From the NCBI GenBank assembly GCA_038502055.1, contig JAXRKN010000045.1, positions 2,998,501 through 3,062,500 of the forward strand: a DNA stretch of 64,000 nucleotides. The letters are read 5' to 3'. How positions within the stretch are numbered: position 1 is the stretch's first letter; each line of letters starts with the position of its first letter. The position numbers were made by a program, and so were the translations under genes. The notes beneath the pieces are model-generated. The model was not told the DNA's origin and ran no database searches. It worked only from the letters and a program-made list of their open reading frames with translations. Below, piece by piece: positions 47,281 through 61,031 of the stretch. The DNA comes from Tanytarsus gracilentus. Its lineage: Eukaryota > Arthropoda > Insecta > Diptera > Chironomidae.

Positions 47281-50200
47281 TCGTGGCCGCGTTTGAGAAA
47301 TTCAAAATTTTTTCTTATAGAAATGTCGAGCACTTCTTGCCGTCAATGTCGTCGTACACTATTTTTATTATTACTTTTTTTTTGAAAGTCAATTTCTATT
47401 TTCTCTTCTTTTTTTTGATAACTATCGTCACTGTCTAATACTTTCTTTTTAGCCTCAATTTCTTTCGTTCGCGGATACTTGAATGTGTTTGTAATGTATA
47501 TGTTTTTATTATATTTTTTCTTCTCCCCTTGCTTATGCACTGTATTGTCTTTTATTTCTTATTACTTGGTGATTTGCTTCTCAATGTTTCTGGAATATTT
47601 GTTTTATGATGAATGTTGCACTCTCGAATTATCCAAAAAAATAATAATTTTAATGGGTCGAGTAAATTCCACAATTTATTAATTTTAGTTCACAAATGTT
47701 TGCTCAGTTCAGTTTATATGTGTCACACTTTAAAATTATTTAGAATAATTTTTTTTCACAACTTCCGAATAACGTTCAAGTTCTTAAGAAATTAATTTTT
47801 TTTATTGTTCACAGAGTTCGAATGATTTCACAGAAAAAATGGCCTAATAATAAATTATTCTTGTCATTCCGACTATCGTCAGCGAGAAGAAAATGTATAA
47901 TGAGCTTTAATAATGTATTTGTCTCTATGCAGAGGAACGAAGACGATATGATGGCGAGAGAAGTGAGTGAGAGAGAGCGAAGTGCACAATATAATCCGAA
48001 AATGTTGTGTATCACCACCAATTACAAATAGCGCTCTTTTTACACGAATTATATTCTCTTCTTTTCTACTTCCACACACGTTTGAAATCAACCGAAACGA
48101 CAACAAAGAGCAACTCAAGTCAGGCCAGCATAAATGTGTGATGGAAATATTTTTTTTTCTCCTTCTCGATTATTTAGAGAAATACACAATTTTTTATATT
48201 CTCTTTTAACCAAACTCCGAGGCGAAAAAAAAGAGATATGTTCACCGGAGAGGCGAGACCGTATCAGCAAATGCGACTATCTTGCACGAATGACGATACT
48301 CGAATGAATGAAATATTAAATTGAAAAAAAAATACTTTCTTACAGTTTTGTTCATTTTTATTTTGTGTGGTGTGTGGAAAAAGGAAATAATATTCACATA
48401 GCACAAAACAGAGAGCGCGAAAACTGACGTCACAGAGTGCTCACTCGAGAGATATTCGGGTTTTTTTCTTCATCTTTTTTTGTTTATTTTTATTTGTAAT
48501 GATGTGTAGTTGGATGAATTAGGTATATATGGACTTTTTTTTCTTTTCCTTCATATATGCGCGTCACTCTCTCTCACTCTCCAGGTCCCCCTTCGTGTGT
48601 GTATTATGCTGGCGAACAGCAGAAAAATCGCACAAAATGACTTGCTGACGCTCATCGGAGGGCGAAAAAAATCGATAAAGAAAAATATCTCGATTATTAT
48701 TTTTTTGCGTTGATTTAATTCGTTTTCGTTTCCGCTCGGGAAGAAAATTTTTTGAAAAATTTCTGGAACAAAATTTAATTTCTTCGGATGATCCATATCT
48801 TTCTGGAAATTAAATAAACCTGTTCAAACATGTCATGAACTTCTGTGTAAATAAATTCTCGGTAAACACTCAACAGATAAAATTGCCTTAAAAATTCTTT
48901 TTTTTTCAGGTGTCTTCAAACATTTCACAAAAAATATTTTACTTAATTTTTAAATTTTATAACTTTTTATAAAATTTAAATCGATTAAATTTAAAATTAT
49001 CAAAAATTAATTTCAATTGACATCCAGCACGACCCCAATAAGGAAAGCATTAAACACAATTAAAAGTCACCTGAAGAAACAATCATCACCCGACTCATTA
49101 TAGTTGTGGCTTGTGTCAGTTTAAATAAGCTTTATAATGCAACAAATGTATACAAGAAAAGAAACAACTGGTTGTATAGGAAGGCGAGTGCATATCTGCT
49201 GCTCATCATGAGGCAACAGCGCGTTATACATCTGTCTGCTGTGTGTTTTTTTTCGAGAAATGAATCATAAAGGAGAGAGAGAAGAAAATGTAAAGTCAGC
49301 GCACGAGATCAAGTTATTCAATATTCTTTTTTTTTCGCAAGCGACAACGACACTCGACGAGAGAGAGAGAGAGTTGGAAAGATTATTTCAATTGAGAGCA
49401 TACGAACATGGAAGGCATAAGCGAAAGAGAGTGAGAAAATGTGTTTAAAAAATTTTTCCGATGGTTTTTAGGGGAGAGAAGAAATAAAAATCCGAACGGT
49501 TTGCGTGTTTCACTCAATTCTCGGTGTTTATTATTATTTATCTATAATATTACGCTTAGCATGTATACACGATAAGAGAGTGAGTGGGTAATGCAATAAT
49601 GTTGGTATATTGCCTTCTTTCTTACATGATTAAATATATTGTTTTCTTCTTCTTCAAACACAAACAAAGCGGCGGCAGCAAAAATTATTTTATTCATTTT
49701 GAAGGTGCACCAATACTGACGATTGTTAATTTAACCATTTATTTCTTCTGTGCTCTCTGCACATATATATATTTAAATGGAACGACCTTTTTCCACTCTT
49801 TTTTTTAATCGTCGTCATCTGAGGGGTCTCATTTTATTTGTTCTTCTTTTTTTGCTGCCTTCGTTTGCCACTCTAACTTAAAATCATTATTCCAGAAACA
49901 TTTTTTCTCTCACTCGACTGTTTTATTGTTGCATTTTGTGCTGGTCGTATTTCAATTATTTTTTCCTCTTTACAGTGAAATCTGCGTTTACTTTTGCGTT
50001 ATATTAAAATTATGGGGTGCTAATAAATTTTATTCTCGGTAAGTGCTGGATTTTTTTTGATATTATTTTTAGGTATTGCAAAATAATGAAATGTCAGATT
50101 TAAAAAATTTAAAGCGATAAATTTATAAAATCAATTTTTAGCTCTGGATGCCTTAAAATGAAATTTTGGTTATTGTTAAACAAAAAAAGATTTCTAAGTG

Positions 50201-50433
50201 AAATTTTCACTTCACAAAATAACATAAATTCATCGACAAATTCACACAAACAATCACCCTCCAATTAACAAACAATATCATCGACAAAGAACTCATTTCT
50301 CTTCCTGCGTCTATCAAAATTCTTCTTTTTAAAAATAAATTTGAACGCTACTTGGTTCGGAAATTCCTCGTTCATCATCACCATCATTATTGTCGGTTTG
50401 TGTGGATGTATTAAATGCCCTCCTCACACGCTT
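47281..50433. promoter_or_regulatory. Upstream region of the IER2/5-like gene
   Basis: About 3.1 kb with no coding frame that resembles a protein. It contains GAGAGA/CTCTCT tracts (47970, 48570, 49360) and a CACTCTCTCTCACTCTC run near 48566. It should include the promoter of the IER gene and the 3' UTR of the pickpocket gene. Regulatory content is inferred from position. Confidence 0.4.
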
Positions 50434-51851
50434 CTACTCGTTTTTACGACGAAAATAATTTTCTGGTTGTTTAATGCACTTCTTGATGGTATCAAGTAGT
50501 TTGTGACCGACGATGAAAATGCTTATGAATGAAATGCCGAAAAATAGCCCAAGAACGCCTCCGATGGAAATGATAAAATCTATTGGTGTTTTTACGGTTC
50601 GTCTGAAGTATCGCTTTAAGAAACAGCAACAACATTAAAAAATGTTCATTTATAGAAGAAGAAAAGTTTATTACATGATTCGCCAAGGCCATCATCGATA
50701 TTGTGATGTCAGTTCCCTCCTCGTTGCCCATTTCCTCATTGGAATTGAAAATTATTCGATATTCGTATTCTTCGCAGGATGAAATGCAGTCTGTGCATGC
50801 CTTACGAATTTCCGATATTTTCATAAAATGTTCAGTCAAACAAATCAAACCTTTAAAGTCACATTCAGGAATGCCATTCCGCCTCGGCATGAGATGATGA
50901 GTACAGTTGCAATATTTTAATTGCGCCTTATGATAGCAATTTGTTTGACAGGTCGAGAAACTATAAAGATCGTAGACTGAATCATGATCGTTCTCCCACG
51001 AAAATCGACAACGACGTTGGCCGATCGGAATTGTTCTCACTGTCTCGTCTGTGGCAAAAATATTTTGTTGAAATCATCATCAGAAAATATTTTATATTAC
51101 CGTTAACAATTTCAGTGACTTTAATTACGATTTCTTTAGTTGAACCCCACAAAATTGTGTCTTTCAAATCACGTTCACCTTTTTTCAAAAAAAACCGTTA
51201 AAAATTTAAATTCAAAATTTTAAATTTACCAAAAGCAAACGGAACGTCATTAGGATGATGAATGAAAAGCTGTATGTCCTCGGTCACCATCATGTTCAGT
51301 TTTCCCGAACCCGTTTCACGATTGCAAAACAATTCTTTGCCATACTTTGGCAATGTCAATGCAGAATTTATAGTGTAGCACGTTCCTGTCTCGGTGAAGA
51401 GTGGTCGAAAACCACTGCAACATTCAAATTCTATGCCATTCCACGAGCAGTTCTTTAAAAAATTCTCACAGTTGGTTCGAAATTTTGATAAAATCTCGCT
51501 AAAATTGCGAGGACAATTCACTTCGACATCGCATAGCTCGCACGTGTAACAGGCACCAGTAAAGAATGAAATTTCGGTAAGAAAATCATCGATTCGTTTA
51601 TCGCGATCGTCGCCAAAGAATTTCTCGCTTAAATCCCAGTTCTTTTCGCCATTGAAAACTTGACAAAGTGAGATGGAGGGAAAAGATGTATTAAAGTCGA
51701 GATAAGTCGAATCAATTGTGAATGCCATTGAGTTATCGCGGAATTTAAGGTACAAATTGTCGCAAATAAAGAAGAGATTAATTGTGAGACCGAGGAATGT
51801 TGTCAGCCAATAAATAAATTGATAAAATTTCTTTGACCGTAAAATAGACAT
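50434..51851 (-). CDS. ppk: Pickpocket-family DEG/ENaC sodium channel subunit
   Basis: Exons 51851-51230, 51178-51101, 51048-50675 and 50613-50434 encode 417 residues. There is a short cytoplasmic N-terminus, a first membrane helix near residues 10-30, then FPSISLCQVFN, the conserved post-TM1 motif. The large extracellular domain is rich in cysteines, with a C-x2-C-x7-C run and later CQTNCYHKAQLKYCNCTHHL. The second membrane helix and pore read IGGVLGLFFGISFISIFIV, with the G-x-S selectivity triplet as GIS. The acceptor of the last exon (CTTAAAG) is weaker than the others but the phase agrees. Which of the many pickpocket paralogues it is cannot be told. Probable sensory or epithelial cation channel. 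Confidence 0.92.
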
Positions 51852-54800
51852 TTAAATCAGTTGGAGGGTACGAAAAGACTGAACGGTAATGCAGTGATTC
51901 TTTTTGAATTATTTTTGGGTTATCAAAAGCTTTTTATCGACGAGTTATTATTCCAAGCAATTGCGAGAATTTTTTAAGGGTTATTATGATAGTTTTGGTC
52001 TATCTAAGAAGTTTGTAAAAATTTGAATTGAAAAATTAGACGTTTAATAAATAATATAATGTTTTTCTTAATAACCAAAAAAACCCAATGACTTACCTCA
52101 AACATCCTGATTCTCAAACATTACTTAACCCCATGATTTAATAAAGCTTTCATGATAATTTAATGTTCTTTTTTCACCGTAAACCTCAAACGAAATCATT
52201 GTTCTCGCTGATGATTAAGATCTCATTCATTTGTGTGTGACTCAAACCGTTAAAGAAATCTAGAGTGAGCTCTATAATGATTCTCTAACACACATCAATA
52301 CATAAGCACACCAAAATAATATAAAACTTAGACACGACCTTGCATTTTATATAATTTTTTTTTCAATTACGATTTACGTGTTCTCAGTAAATTAAAACAC
52401 GAGTCTTATCGCTTGATGTTCTCGCACAATGTCATGAAATTAAAATATATGTATTAGTTTATGTGGGTTTTCCTTGAATTCGCTCGTTATGGTGCGTTAA
52501 ATTGGGAGAAATTTTATTGATATCACAAATTGTTTCAGCTATGGAAATTTTATTAGAAAATTATAAAAAAATTTTCTTACAAAAAAAGCTCTCGAAAAGC
52601 TTTCTCACTTGAAAAGTTTCAATTTATTTTTTTATGTTCTCATAATTTTTTCGTGCGTTATTAAAAATTCCCTCTTTGTCCATTTACATTTACTTGTAAA
52701 AATAGAATTGCGAGAAAAAAAAATAGAACTGAAATCGCGCGCAATATAAAAATCATCACATCGGAAATATTCATTTATTAAAAAAATGGTGAAAATGTTC
52801 CAATTTCGAAGAGTGAGAGAAATTTTCAACCGTAATTGAAGACGAAGTCATCGGGTGAAAATAGTAAATAAAAAAATTGCCAGCAGCGACTTTTTACTTT
52901 TCTTCTTCTTGTTTTATCTTGCTTTGTCCCCTCTCCAACATTTACATGATTATTTCGCTACTTTGGATAAATTTTATACACCCGTGAGTTGCATGTTTGC
53001 GGATGTCTCTCTCTCATTTTTTTTTCGCAATATCGTTGAAAACAACGAAAAACGGTTTCATCACAAAGTGCTTATGAAGCATAACGAAAAATAAAATGTG
53101 AGACGAGAGCGAGAGAAAAAGAGATAAAAAGTGTAAAAATTTATTTTATTTGCCGCGCGCAAGTCTGTCGACTTAGAGAGCAACATACATATGGAAGAGG
53201 TTTTTAATAGCGGAATAGTGGAAGGCACAAAAAATGTGCACATACAAATAACAATACATGGATGAAAAAATATTTTTTTGCAATGTTTTCATGCGCATTT
53301 TATCAAACTAAATTTTGACATTCATCACATACAAAATCGTGGTGCCTTCAAAGCACGACAGCGATGAGAAGAAAAAAGTGAACGGAATGGAATTTCTAAT
53401 TGTAACCTTGAGAATTTGAAAAATCCATTCAACTTGTTACGCGACGACTTCTCTCGCACTCTGGATACACTTTTTTTTCTTCAATCCATCCTCACACTCA
53501 CAACGACAAATTCTTCATATGTACAGCATCGCGCGATTTTTTCCTTCAGTTTCTACCTCTCGATAATTTATCAAGTCCAAAACGACGAAGACGATACATG
53601 AAGAGAACGATGAAAAAATTCTTTAATTTGCTCGAGCAATGAAGACACAAAAGAAGGCACATTAATAATGAGCGAAAGAGAGAGAAAAATAACAGTTAAT
53701 CGAGTAAGTTTCACGCGGAAAAAGAAATTGTGAAATGCACACACAATATTTATATATATAAAATACATTTAAAGTGTGCATAAAAGATAATTGCATAGAG
53801 AAAAATGAAACATTCAGAGTTCGATAGAGAAAATCAAGAAACTCTATCGTTTGAAGTGGTACGAATAAAAGCTTCTCATTTAAAGCTTCTTAAGAGGTCA
53901 CATGGAACATAAATTTTTCGATAAATTTTTAGAATAGCTTGAAAATTTTTATGGTAAATAAAAATCAAGAATGAACAATCTTAAAAGCCGTGTTTAAAAA
54001 AAATTAACAAAAAAAATAAATTTAAAAAAGCTCATCAAAAGCTTCAAAACATTTAGATTTATTTTAATAATTTAATATTCACAAAAAGCTGTTCCAGTTA
54101 CCAAAAAAGCTTTTATATAAATAAACCTCATAAAATCTCATTAATTTTAAGTTCCCATGAGTCTATAAATAAGAAGGCAAAAAACGTTTTACAATTGTAT
54201 GGAATTGGCGATGATGATTCTGCTGCATGACCATCGCGATGCGCCTCCACACATTCAATTCTCATGACCTTTTCTCTCTCTCTTTGCTGCTTGGTTGTTG
54301 ACTGGTTGATGCTACCAATATGCGCATATAATCGCCGTTGAATCAACAACAACTTAAAGAATTCCAAAGACAAATCTCTCACTCACATTCATGCACTCGA
54401 TATACATTTTTATTTCGCGTTCACAAAGCTCTTGTACACATTTTCAATTTGAGCGATGAGGTTAGCGATGCAGGTATGCATGGAGTCATGAGAGGCTTGC
54501 AAGAAGAAGAAGAAGTGGTGGGGGTTAAACAAAACGATGATTAAACGTTCAATTGTTCATTTTTTACCATCCGTACATGAAACATAAAAAAAGTCGATAT
54601 CGATTGAAGAAAAACTCTTTTCACCCCTTTTTTGCTCTTGATATGTCTGCTGAACCTTAATGCCCTTGCACCTGTAATGCACAAATTATAAATTATATCC
54701 TCACTTACATGCCTCCTCTTTTCTTTTTGTAGTTCAATATTATCGAAAAACAAGTTTGGCGAGTTTTAGGCATGAAAAAATTACATTATGATGATCATTG

Positions 54801-55688
54801 TTGTGCATATGCAGAAATTGTAATAAAAACTCGTTTCGGCAGAGTGAGATATAAAATTGTGTGAGAGAGAGAGACTCTGTCCAGACACTTTAATTGGATA
54901 CATGTATTTAATTAATTTTTTTACGACTCGTTAGTCTACATTTTAATACACTCACATGGCATTTTTTTATTCATTAAATCGTCCTTGGATATTTTCAGCG
55001 ACTCAAAATAAATGCTTTTAAAATCTTTTGCAAAAGACTTTTTTTTGAACCGAAATTGCCTTTGAGGTTAAAAAGTGAGTGTGAATTTAAATCATCATTA
55101 AAATAAATTGTGCTTGATACCCTTTAAACACCCACAACATTATGCAATCTATATCAGCTTCGTTATCGATTTTTATTCTTACCTCCTTCGCGCCACCTAA
55201 ATTGTAGCGGAGGAGTTGAATTTATAAATGTCATGGCAGAGACAAATTTCGTCATTTTTACATCCGAAAAAAAATTGCTTTTGTGTGAAATAAAAAAAAG
55301 ATTTTTTGCAGTCGCGCAATGTAATGTAAGTGTATGAAGTGATTGTAGGATGTATTTGATGCTTACGACACACTCGTGATTCACTTCATTTTTAGGTTCA
55401 TTGAACAAGTGAGAGATACAAAAAGCGTTCATAGACATACATTTGGAGGCGCACGCTAGACAGTGAGAAAAAATTTTCAAATGTATTTCAAATTTTTTAA
55501 CTCACACGTGTTTGGTTTCTTTCGAATGACCTTACGAAATCAATTCACGGAAAAAAATTGTTTGGGTGCCACGAATATTATGTGATGGGGATTAATTAGA
55601 TTTTAAAGAGATCTTTTGCGCACTAAAAAAATCAATTGAGTTCAAGAGATTTCGCAACATGATTTTAAATACATTTTAATAAATTTTA
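51852..55688. other. Gene-poor interval upstream of the pickpocket gene
   Basis: About 3.8 kb, AT-rich, with GAGAGAGA tracts (53100, 53680, 54860) and short chance frames only. It probably includes the pickpocket promoter. No RNA gene or element with paired termini was recognised before the MITE at 55689. Confidence 0.5.
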
Positions 55689-55855
55689 CCTGCGTGGGAC
55701 ATGACCAAATTTTACCGTTAAAATTCAAAAAATCCTCATACAAATAAAATTTAAATCTCGGCTTCAACGTATTTTCAATAGACAATAGACAATTGTATAC
55801 AAAAAGTATACTTTTATTTAAAATTACGGCTTCAACGGTTCATGTCCCACGCAGG
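55689..55855 (-). mobile_element. hAT-like MITE, copy 2
   Basis: A 167-bp element with the same perfect 16-bp termini as copy 1 and a clear match along its length in the reverse orientation. It is flanked by identical 8-bp AAATTTTA (55681-55688 and 55856-55863). It differs from copy 1 by substitutions and a small AATAGAC-type duplication near 55788. It is a separate insertion of the same family. Confidence 0.88.
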
Positions 55856-57326
55856 AAATTTTATTTAAAAAAAATCACAAATATACTGAATAAAGTTTAA
55901 ATATTTTTTATTGACGTCAAATCAACAACCCAAGTAATTTCACTTTTCACTGCAATTTAATCATGGCTCTGTTTCTTGACGTCAAACAAGCTATGTACAA
56001 ACAAAAGCTTTTTGTTAATTTGAAATTTCTGCAACACAGATGCAAAAAATTTATTTTTCTCTACGATCATTAACTTTTCGATAAATAATTAAGCTACAAA
56101 CATTATGAAAGATTTAAGATTTTCATAAAGCGAACGTTGCCGCTTATTTACGTAGTAGCGCACGTGAAAAAGACGACAATTTGAAACACTTATAGATCAA
56201 CAACGCAGAACTGAGATCTTTGACTTGAACAAATTTTTCTAATAGCGCGTTATAGCGTTAAAGAAGAAAACGCGGAATTAACGGAAATTCCACTTGTGGA
56301 CTTAATAAATAAAAATGAGAGAGAAATTCTCAAGGAATTTCCGAAGACATGATGATGACGATTTAATGAAAGTAGAAAATTAAGTAAAAATTAATTTTTC
56401 TTTTATTTAAAAAGAAAAAAAGCTTCCAAAAAAAGCAAAAATTTATTGACTTTTGATTATATTTCAATCTCATTGAAATTTTAATTTGACCTTTTGTTTA
56501 AAAATAATTTTTATTACACAAGCAATTGCTTGAAAATATACATAGAATAATACTGAATGTTCATTGCAAAATAAATATTTTTACGGTTAAGGTAATTTCA
56601 GAGTTTAATTTTACCCTTATCATTTGATTTTATTCAAAAGTCATTTACACTTTAAATTCAATTAAATATAAGCCAAAACATGACTCATCAAACGCAAATT
56701 GTTAATTTCTTAAAATAACCCACATAAAATCTTTTTTAGAACGCAGCAACAACGAAGAAATTTTTTCAACTGTATATACTTGTCGTTAATCTAACATTTA
56801 ATTTTTCACTCTCTCAAATAGCATGTTTCTATTAGAAATCATATGGCTGTTCACTAGGAGAAGCATAAAATTCCGAGAGAGCTTTTAATCTACTTCGGGT
56901 TCAGAAACATTAATCATCGCGCTTCATTTTCTCCAAAAAAAAATAAAAGAAATATAAAACACTCTTTTAACTTGTTAGCAGAAAATTTTCTTTCTATATT
57001 AAAATGACTTTCTCCACCCACGCCATGCATTGCATGAATTATTTTAAATAAAAGGCTTCATAATTGTCACCAAGTCATCATCTAAGCTATAGAGACATAT
57101 TTTCAGAAATGCTTGAACTGTTACATCATCTTTATTCTTTTCTTAAAATGTATATAAATCTTTTTATGTACATATAAAAATTGACAAAAGAAGAAAATTG
57201 AGAGATCGCGAATTTTCTCGCTCTCTCGTTCACATAAATTCTCTTTTTTTTTCAAAAAAATACGTTAGAAAAATATTTTACCGAGATGACTGAAAGATTC
57301 AATATTGAAAATAAAAACAAAAACAC
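55856..57326. other. Intergenic region upstream of RBM28
   Basis: About 1.5 kb, AT-rich, no recognised coding sequence or RNA gene. Its right end must carry the RBM28 promoter. Confidence 0.5.
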
Positions 57327-59245
57327 ATGGATTCAGAAGATTGTGAGTTTTTAATTAAATTTAAAGAAATTAATAAGCTAATAAACTCTAAAAAACTTTT
57401 CAGATATACCTTTAAAGCAGTCAAATGGCGGCGATACGTCAGAATGCTCGCAAAAAAAGAAATTTCGACCAAAAACAGAAAATTCAAAGCGTGGTCGAAT
57501 AATTGTGCGAAATTTATCGTTTAAAGTTACTGAAAGTCAACTTAAGGATGAATTTAGTAAATTTGGTGAATTATCGGATGTTAATTTGCTCAAGAAACCA
57601 AATGGCAAACTCGTCGGCTGTGCATTTCTTCAATTCAGTGACTATAATTCATCGATTAATGCTATAAAAGCGATGCATGGAACGGATTTCCTCAAGCGAA
57701 AGATTACAGTCGATTTTGCAGTCAGTAAGAACAGATATCAACATGGTCATCAAGATGAGATAAAGGAAGAAGTGAAGGTTGAAGAAGAGAAGGTTGAAGA
57801 AGAGATTAAAGATGAAGATGCAGAAATAAAGGAGGAATCGAGTGATGAGGAAGATCCAGCTGAAAGTGACAATGACAGCAGTGATAACGACGAAAAGGAA
57901 GAAGTTCCGCAAGTTGAAGTTAAAAAGGAGAAGAAATACACGGAAGCCGATAATGAGTTTACAGTGTTTATTAAAAATCTCAACTTTGACACCAAAAATG
58001 AGGATCTCGAGCAGTGCTTTAAGAAATTTGGTCCTATGAAGTATGCACTAGTGGTGAGAGATCATGTCTCGGGACACTCAAAAGGCACCGGATTCGTTAG
58101 ATTCCTCAAAAAGGAATCCGTTCAAATTTGCCTCGCTCAAAGCGGCAAAATTATGCTTCAAGACTTTACGCTGGAAGTTTTTCCGACTTTGTCAAAGCAA
58201 ACGGTCAAGAATATCGAGAAAACAAAAGTTGAAGACAAAAATAGGCCGAAAGACGGAAGGAATTTGTATTTGTTGAGGGAGGGCATGATTCTTGCCGGTT
58301 CCGAAGCAGCTGAGGGAGTGACAGCGACAGACATGGCAAAGAGACTTCGATTGGAGCAAATTAAATCGCAAATGTTGAAAAATCTAACGAGATACCTCGC
58401 CAAAGAGCGTTTAACCATCCACAACATACCCGAACATTATGACGATGAGAAGCTGAGAAATGTTGTCATTAGCAAAGCTCAAACTAAGGTGAACACAATT
58501 TTTTAAAAAAATTTATGTCAATTTTAACGATCAACTTTTTTAGCCTCTCGAATGTCGAGTTATGCGCGAGAACAAACCGTCGGCGGGCAATCCTCTTGGC
58601 AAATCAAAAGGTTTCGGGTTTCTTTCCTTCAAACGTCACGAAGACGCACTTAAAGTCCTCCGTAAGCTCAACAACAATCCTAGTGTTTTCAGCTCCAGTC
58701 ATCGACCCATCGTAAGCTTTAGTATTGAGGACATGAATGTACATAAGATCAAGGAAAAACGAGAACTACGATCGAAGCTAAATAATCCAACTTATCAGGA
58801 TAAGATGGAGAAATTAAAGATTAAGAAGCAGGCAAAGAGAAAGGATAGAAAGGACAATAAACCATTGGCAGTTCCTGTAAAGAAGATTAGAGCAAGAGAT
58901 GCGCCAGATGAAGGTGAATCGTATTCAGGTTTCGCATCAAAGCCCGGACAGGCTTTCGTTAAACATCGTGGAACATTTAAACTCAAACAGCAATCGAGAA
59001 TCCACGAAAAGTCCATGAAAGAGCGAAACAAAAAGAATAAGGTTGATAAACTTCAAGCTGAAATTAGAAAAGAGAAGAAGGAAAAGAAATTCGATCGTCA
59101 AGTAAGTCGAAAGAGGAAATTCGATGGCGGAAACGATTCACTAACCGATAAAATTGAGAAATATCGAAGTTTAATGAAGGGAATGGATGACAATGCGAGT
59201 AAGAAGAGAAAAGTGGCGGTGGGAGGAAATAAGTGGAGCATATAA
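57327..59245 (+). CDS. RBM28: RNA-binding protein 28 (Nop4-like), ribosome biogenesis
   Basis: Exons 57327-57342 (16 nt), 57404-58488 and 58544-59245 encode 600 residues. Three RRM domains are visible. The first has RNP2 RIIVRNLSF and RNP1 GKLVGCAFLQF. After a long acidic Glu/Asp/Lys linker comes the second, with VFIKNLNFDTKNEDL and SKGTGFVRF. The third has LTIHNIPEHY and RNP1 KSKGFGFLSF, with an intron inside it. The tail is Lys/Arg-rich. RBM28/Nop4 is a nucleolar factor of 60S assembly. Mammalian RBM28 has a further RRM at the N-terminus; here the first RRM corresponds to human RRM2. The first exon MDSED is inferred from a GTGAGT donor and matching phase; an internal start is possible. Confidence 0.9.
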
Positions 59246-59614
59246 GAGTGTATGGATTTTTAAAAAGAAATTAAGAAATAAAACTAAAGTTATATTTTAA
59301 AATTTATTTTAATTTTATTATTTCCCGAGACGACAAAATTTTTTCTAACGTATAAATTCAAAAATAAATTTATTTTTTGTCGAACCCTAGCTCATAATTT
59401 CCACTAAAATTTTCCTCTCGCACTCATTTCCTAAATTTCATCAAAATATATTAAGTTTTAGTTAAAATAAACACAACTCAAGCTCCAAAGAGTAAGTAAA
59501 TTTATTTAATATCAAGTTTTAAACATAAATTAGGCGAAATTTATTTTTAAATTAAGCAATAACCTAGATTCGTAAATTGTAATTTAATTAGCAAATATTT
59601 ACTTTTTATAGATA
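59246..59614 (+). other. RBM28 3' end and CCDC47 5' UTR
   Basis: AATAAA at about 59277 probably ends RBM28. A GTAAGT donor at 59492 and a TTTTTATAG acceptor ending at 59611, three bases before the CCDC47 start codon, suggest a 120-bp intron in the CCDC47 5' UTR. No other gene. Confidence 0.45.
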
Positions 59615-61031
59615 ATGAAATTACTTTGGGTAATCGGCTTATTGGCCTCCGTAACGGTGCTGACACGAATCACAGCCCAAGATGTGGACGACGACAATGA
59701 ATTTGCTGATTTTGAATTTGATGATGAAGAAGTAGTTGTTAAGAAGCCACAGGAACAACAGCAAGCAGAAAAACCATCCGTCGATGCCTTTATAGATGAC
59801 GACAGTGATGATGGAATTGTTGAAAATGAGTTCGATAATGATGAATTTGAAAACTTTGGAGGCAGCGATGATGGCGAGGAACTTCCGAAGAAGGCGGGCG
59901 AGCCAAAACTAACTATTGTCAATAAGGTTCCACTTCACTTCCGAAAATGGCACAGCTATTGGATTGAGCTCTTGTTTGTCAGTGGCTTAGTCGTTTATTT
60001 CATAAATTATACAATCGGAAAGGGAAAAAATGTCAGCTTATGCGCTCAGTGGTTCGCCGCTCACAGGAGCTTTTTGGAGGAGAATTTTGCCCTTGTCGGA
60101 GACGATGGTAAAAAAGAGACCGAAAGCCAACCATTTGGATTTATTAAAGAATCGGATTCCATCTACACGCTCTGGTGCTCCGGTCGAACGCTCGTCGAAG
60201 GAATGTTAATAGAACTTAAGCTCATAAAACGTCAAGATCTCCTCTCGATCACAATGGGATTGCTTAAAAAGACTCAAGATCAGGTGCAAATTAAGGTTGA
60301 ACTCTCGCCAGGCGTTATGGACTCTTACGTGATGGCAATTGCCAGCAAAAAAAGTGCTAAAATGTTCAAGGACCTCACAGATCTTAAGCAATATTGTATT
60401 AATGTTACCAAAGCCGATGAGAAGTACAATCTGCCAAATGGATTTTCCGTTTTAAGTGAAATTCCAGAAGCAACGTCTGCCATCATTGATTCACGCATCA
60501 TTGCCGTACTCAATAAGTATAGTCAAATTGTCGATTCGATTCACATTAGCGATCAGTATAGCGGTGCTGCACTTCAAGAGGACACCTCGCAACAAGCGAC
60601 AAAGCAGGAGGTCAAGAAAATGTTGATTGTCACCTACAACTTCTCCGAAAAGACTGATATGGACGATTTACGCCAGTTAATGCAACTAGTCATTTATTTG
60701 ATCGAGAAATTAAAGAGATTTAAGTTATCAAGAGAGGTAAATGAATTTATAAAATTGATTTTGTACAAATTAAAACTCTTCAATTATTTTCTAGGGTAAG
60801 AACAAAGCCGAGAAAAATCGCCAACGAGTTGAGGAGGACTATTTGAAGAATACTCACGCTACTCGCATGGAAGCTGCCGCTGTTAAGCGCGAAGAAAAAC
60901 GTAAAGCCGAAAAGGAGAAAATCATGAACGAGGAAAACGTCGAGAAGCAGATCAAACTCGAACGTAAAATGAAGAAAAAGGATGCTAAGAAAGCAATGCC
61001 AAAAATGAAGAGCATGAGCATCCACTTGTAA
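59615..61031 (+). CDS. CCDC47: CCDC47, PAT-complex ER membrane protein
   Basis: Exons 59615-60736 and 60795-61031 encode 452 residues (human 483). Signal peptide MKLLWVIGLLASVTVLTRIT, then an acidic lumenal stretch (DVDDDNEFADFEFDDEE), one membrane helix (WIELLFVSGLVVYFINYTIG) and a conserved cytosolic domain. It ends in a long basic helix rich in Lys/Glu/Arg (EKNRQRVEEDYLKNTHATRM). CCDC47 pairs with Asterix/WDR83OS as an intramembrane chaperone for multipass proteins at the ribosome-translocon and affects ER calcium. The intron splits off the basic tail, which contacts the ribosome. Confidence 0.95.
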
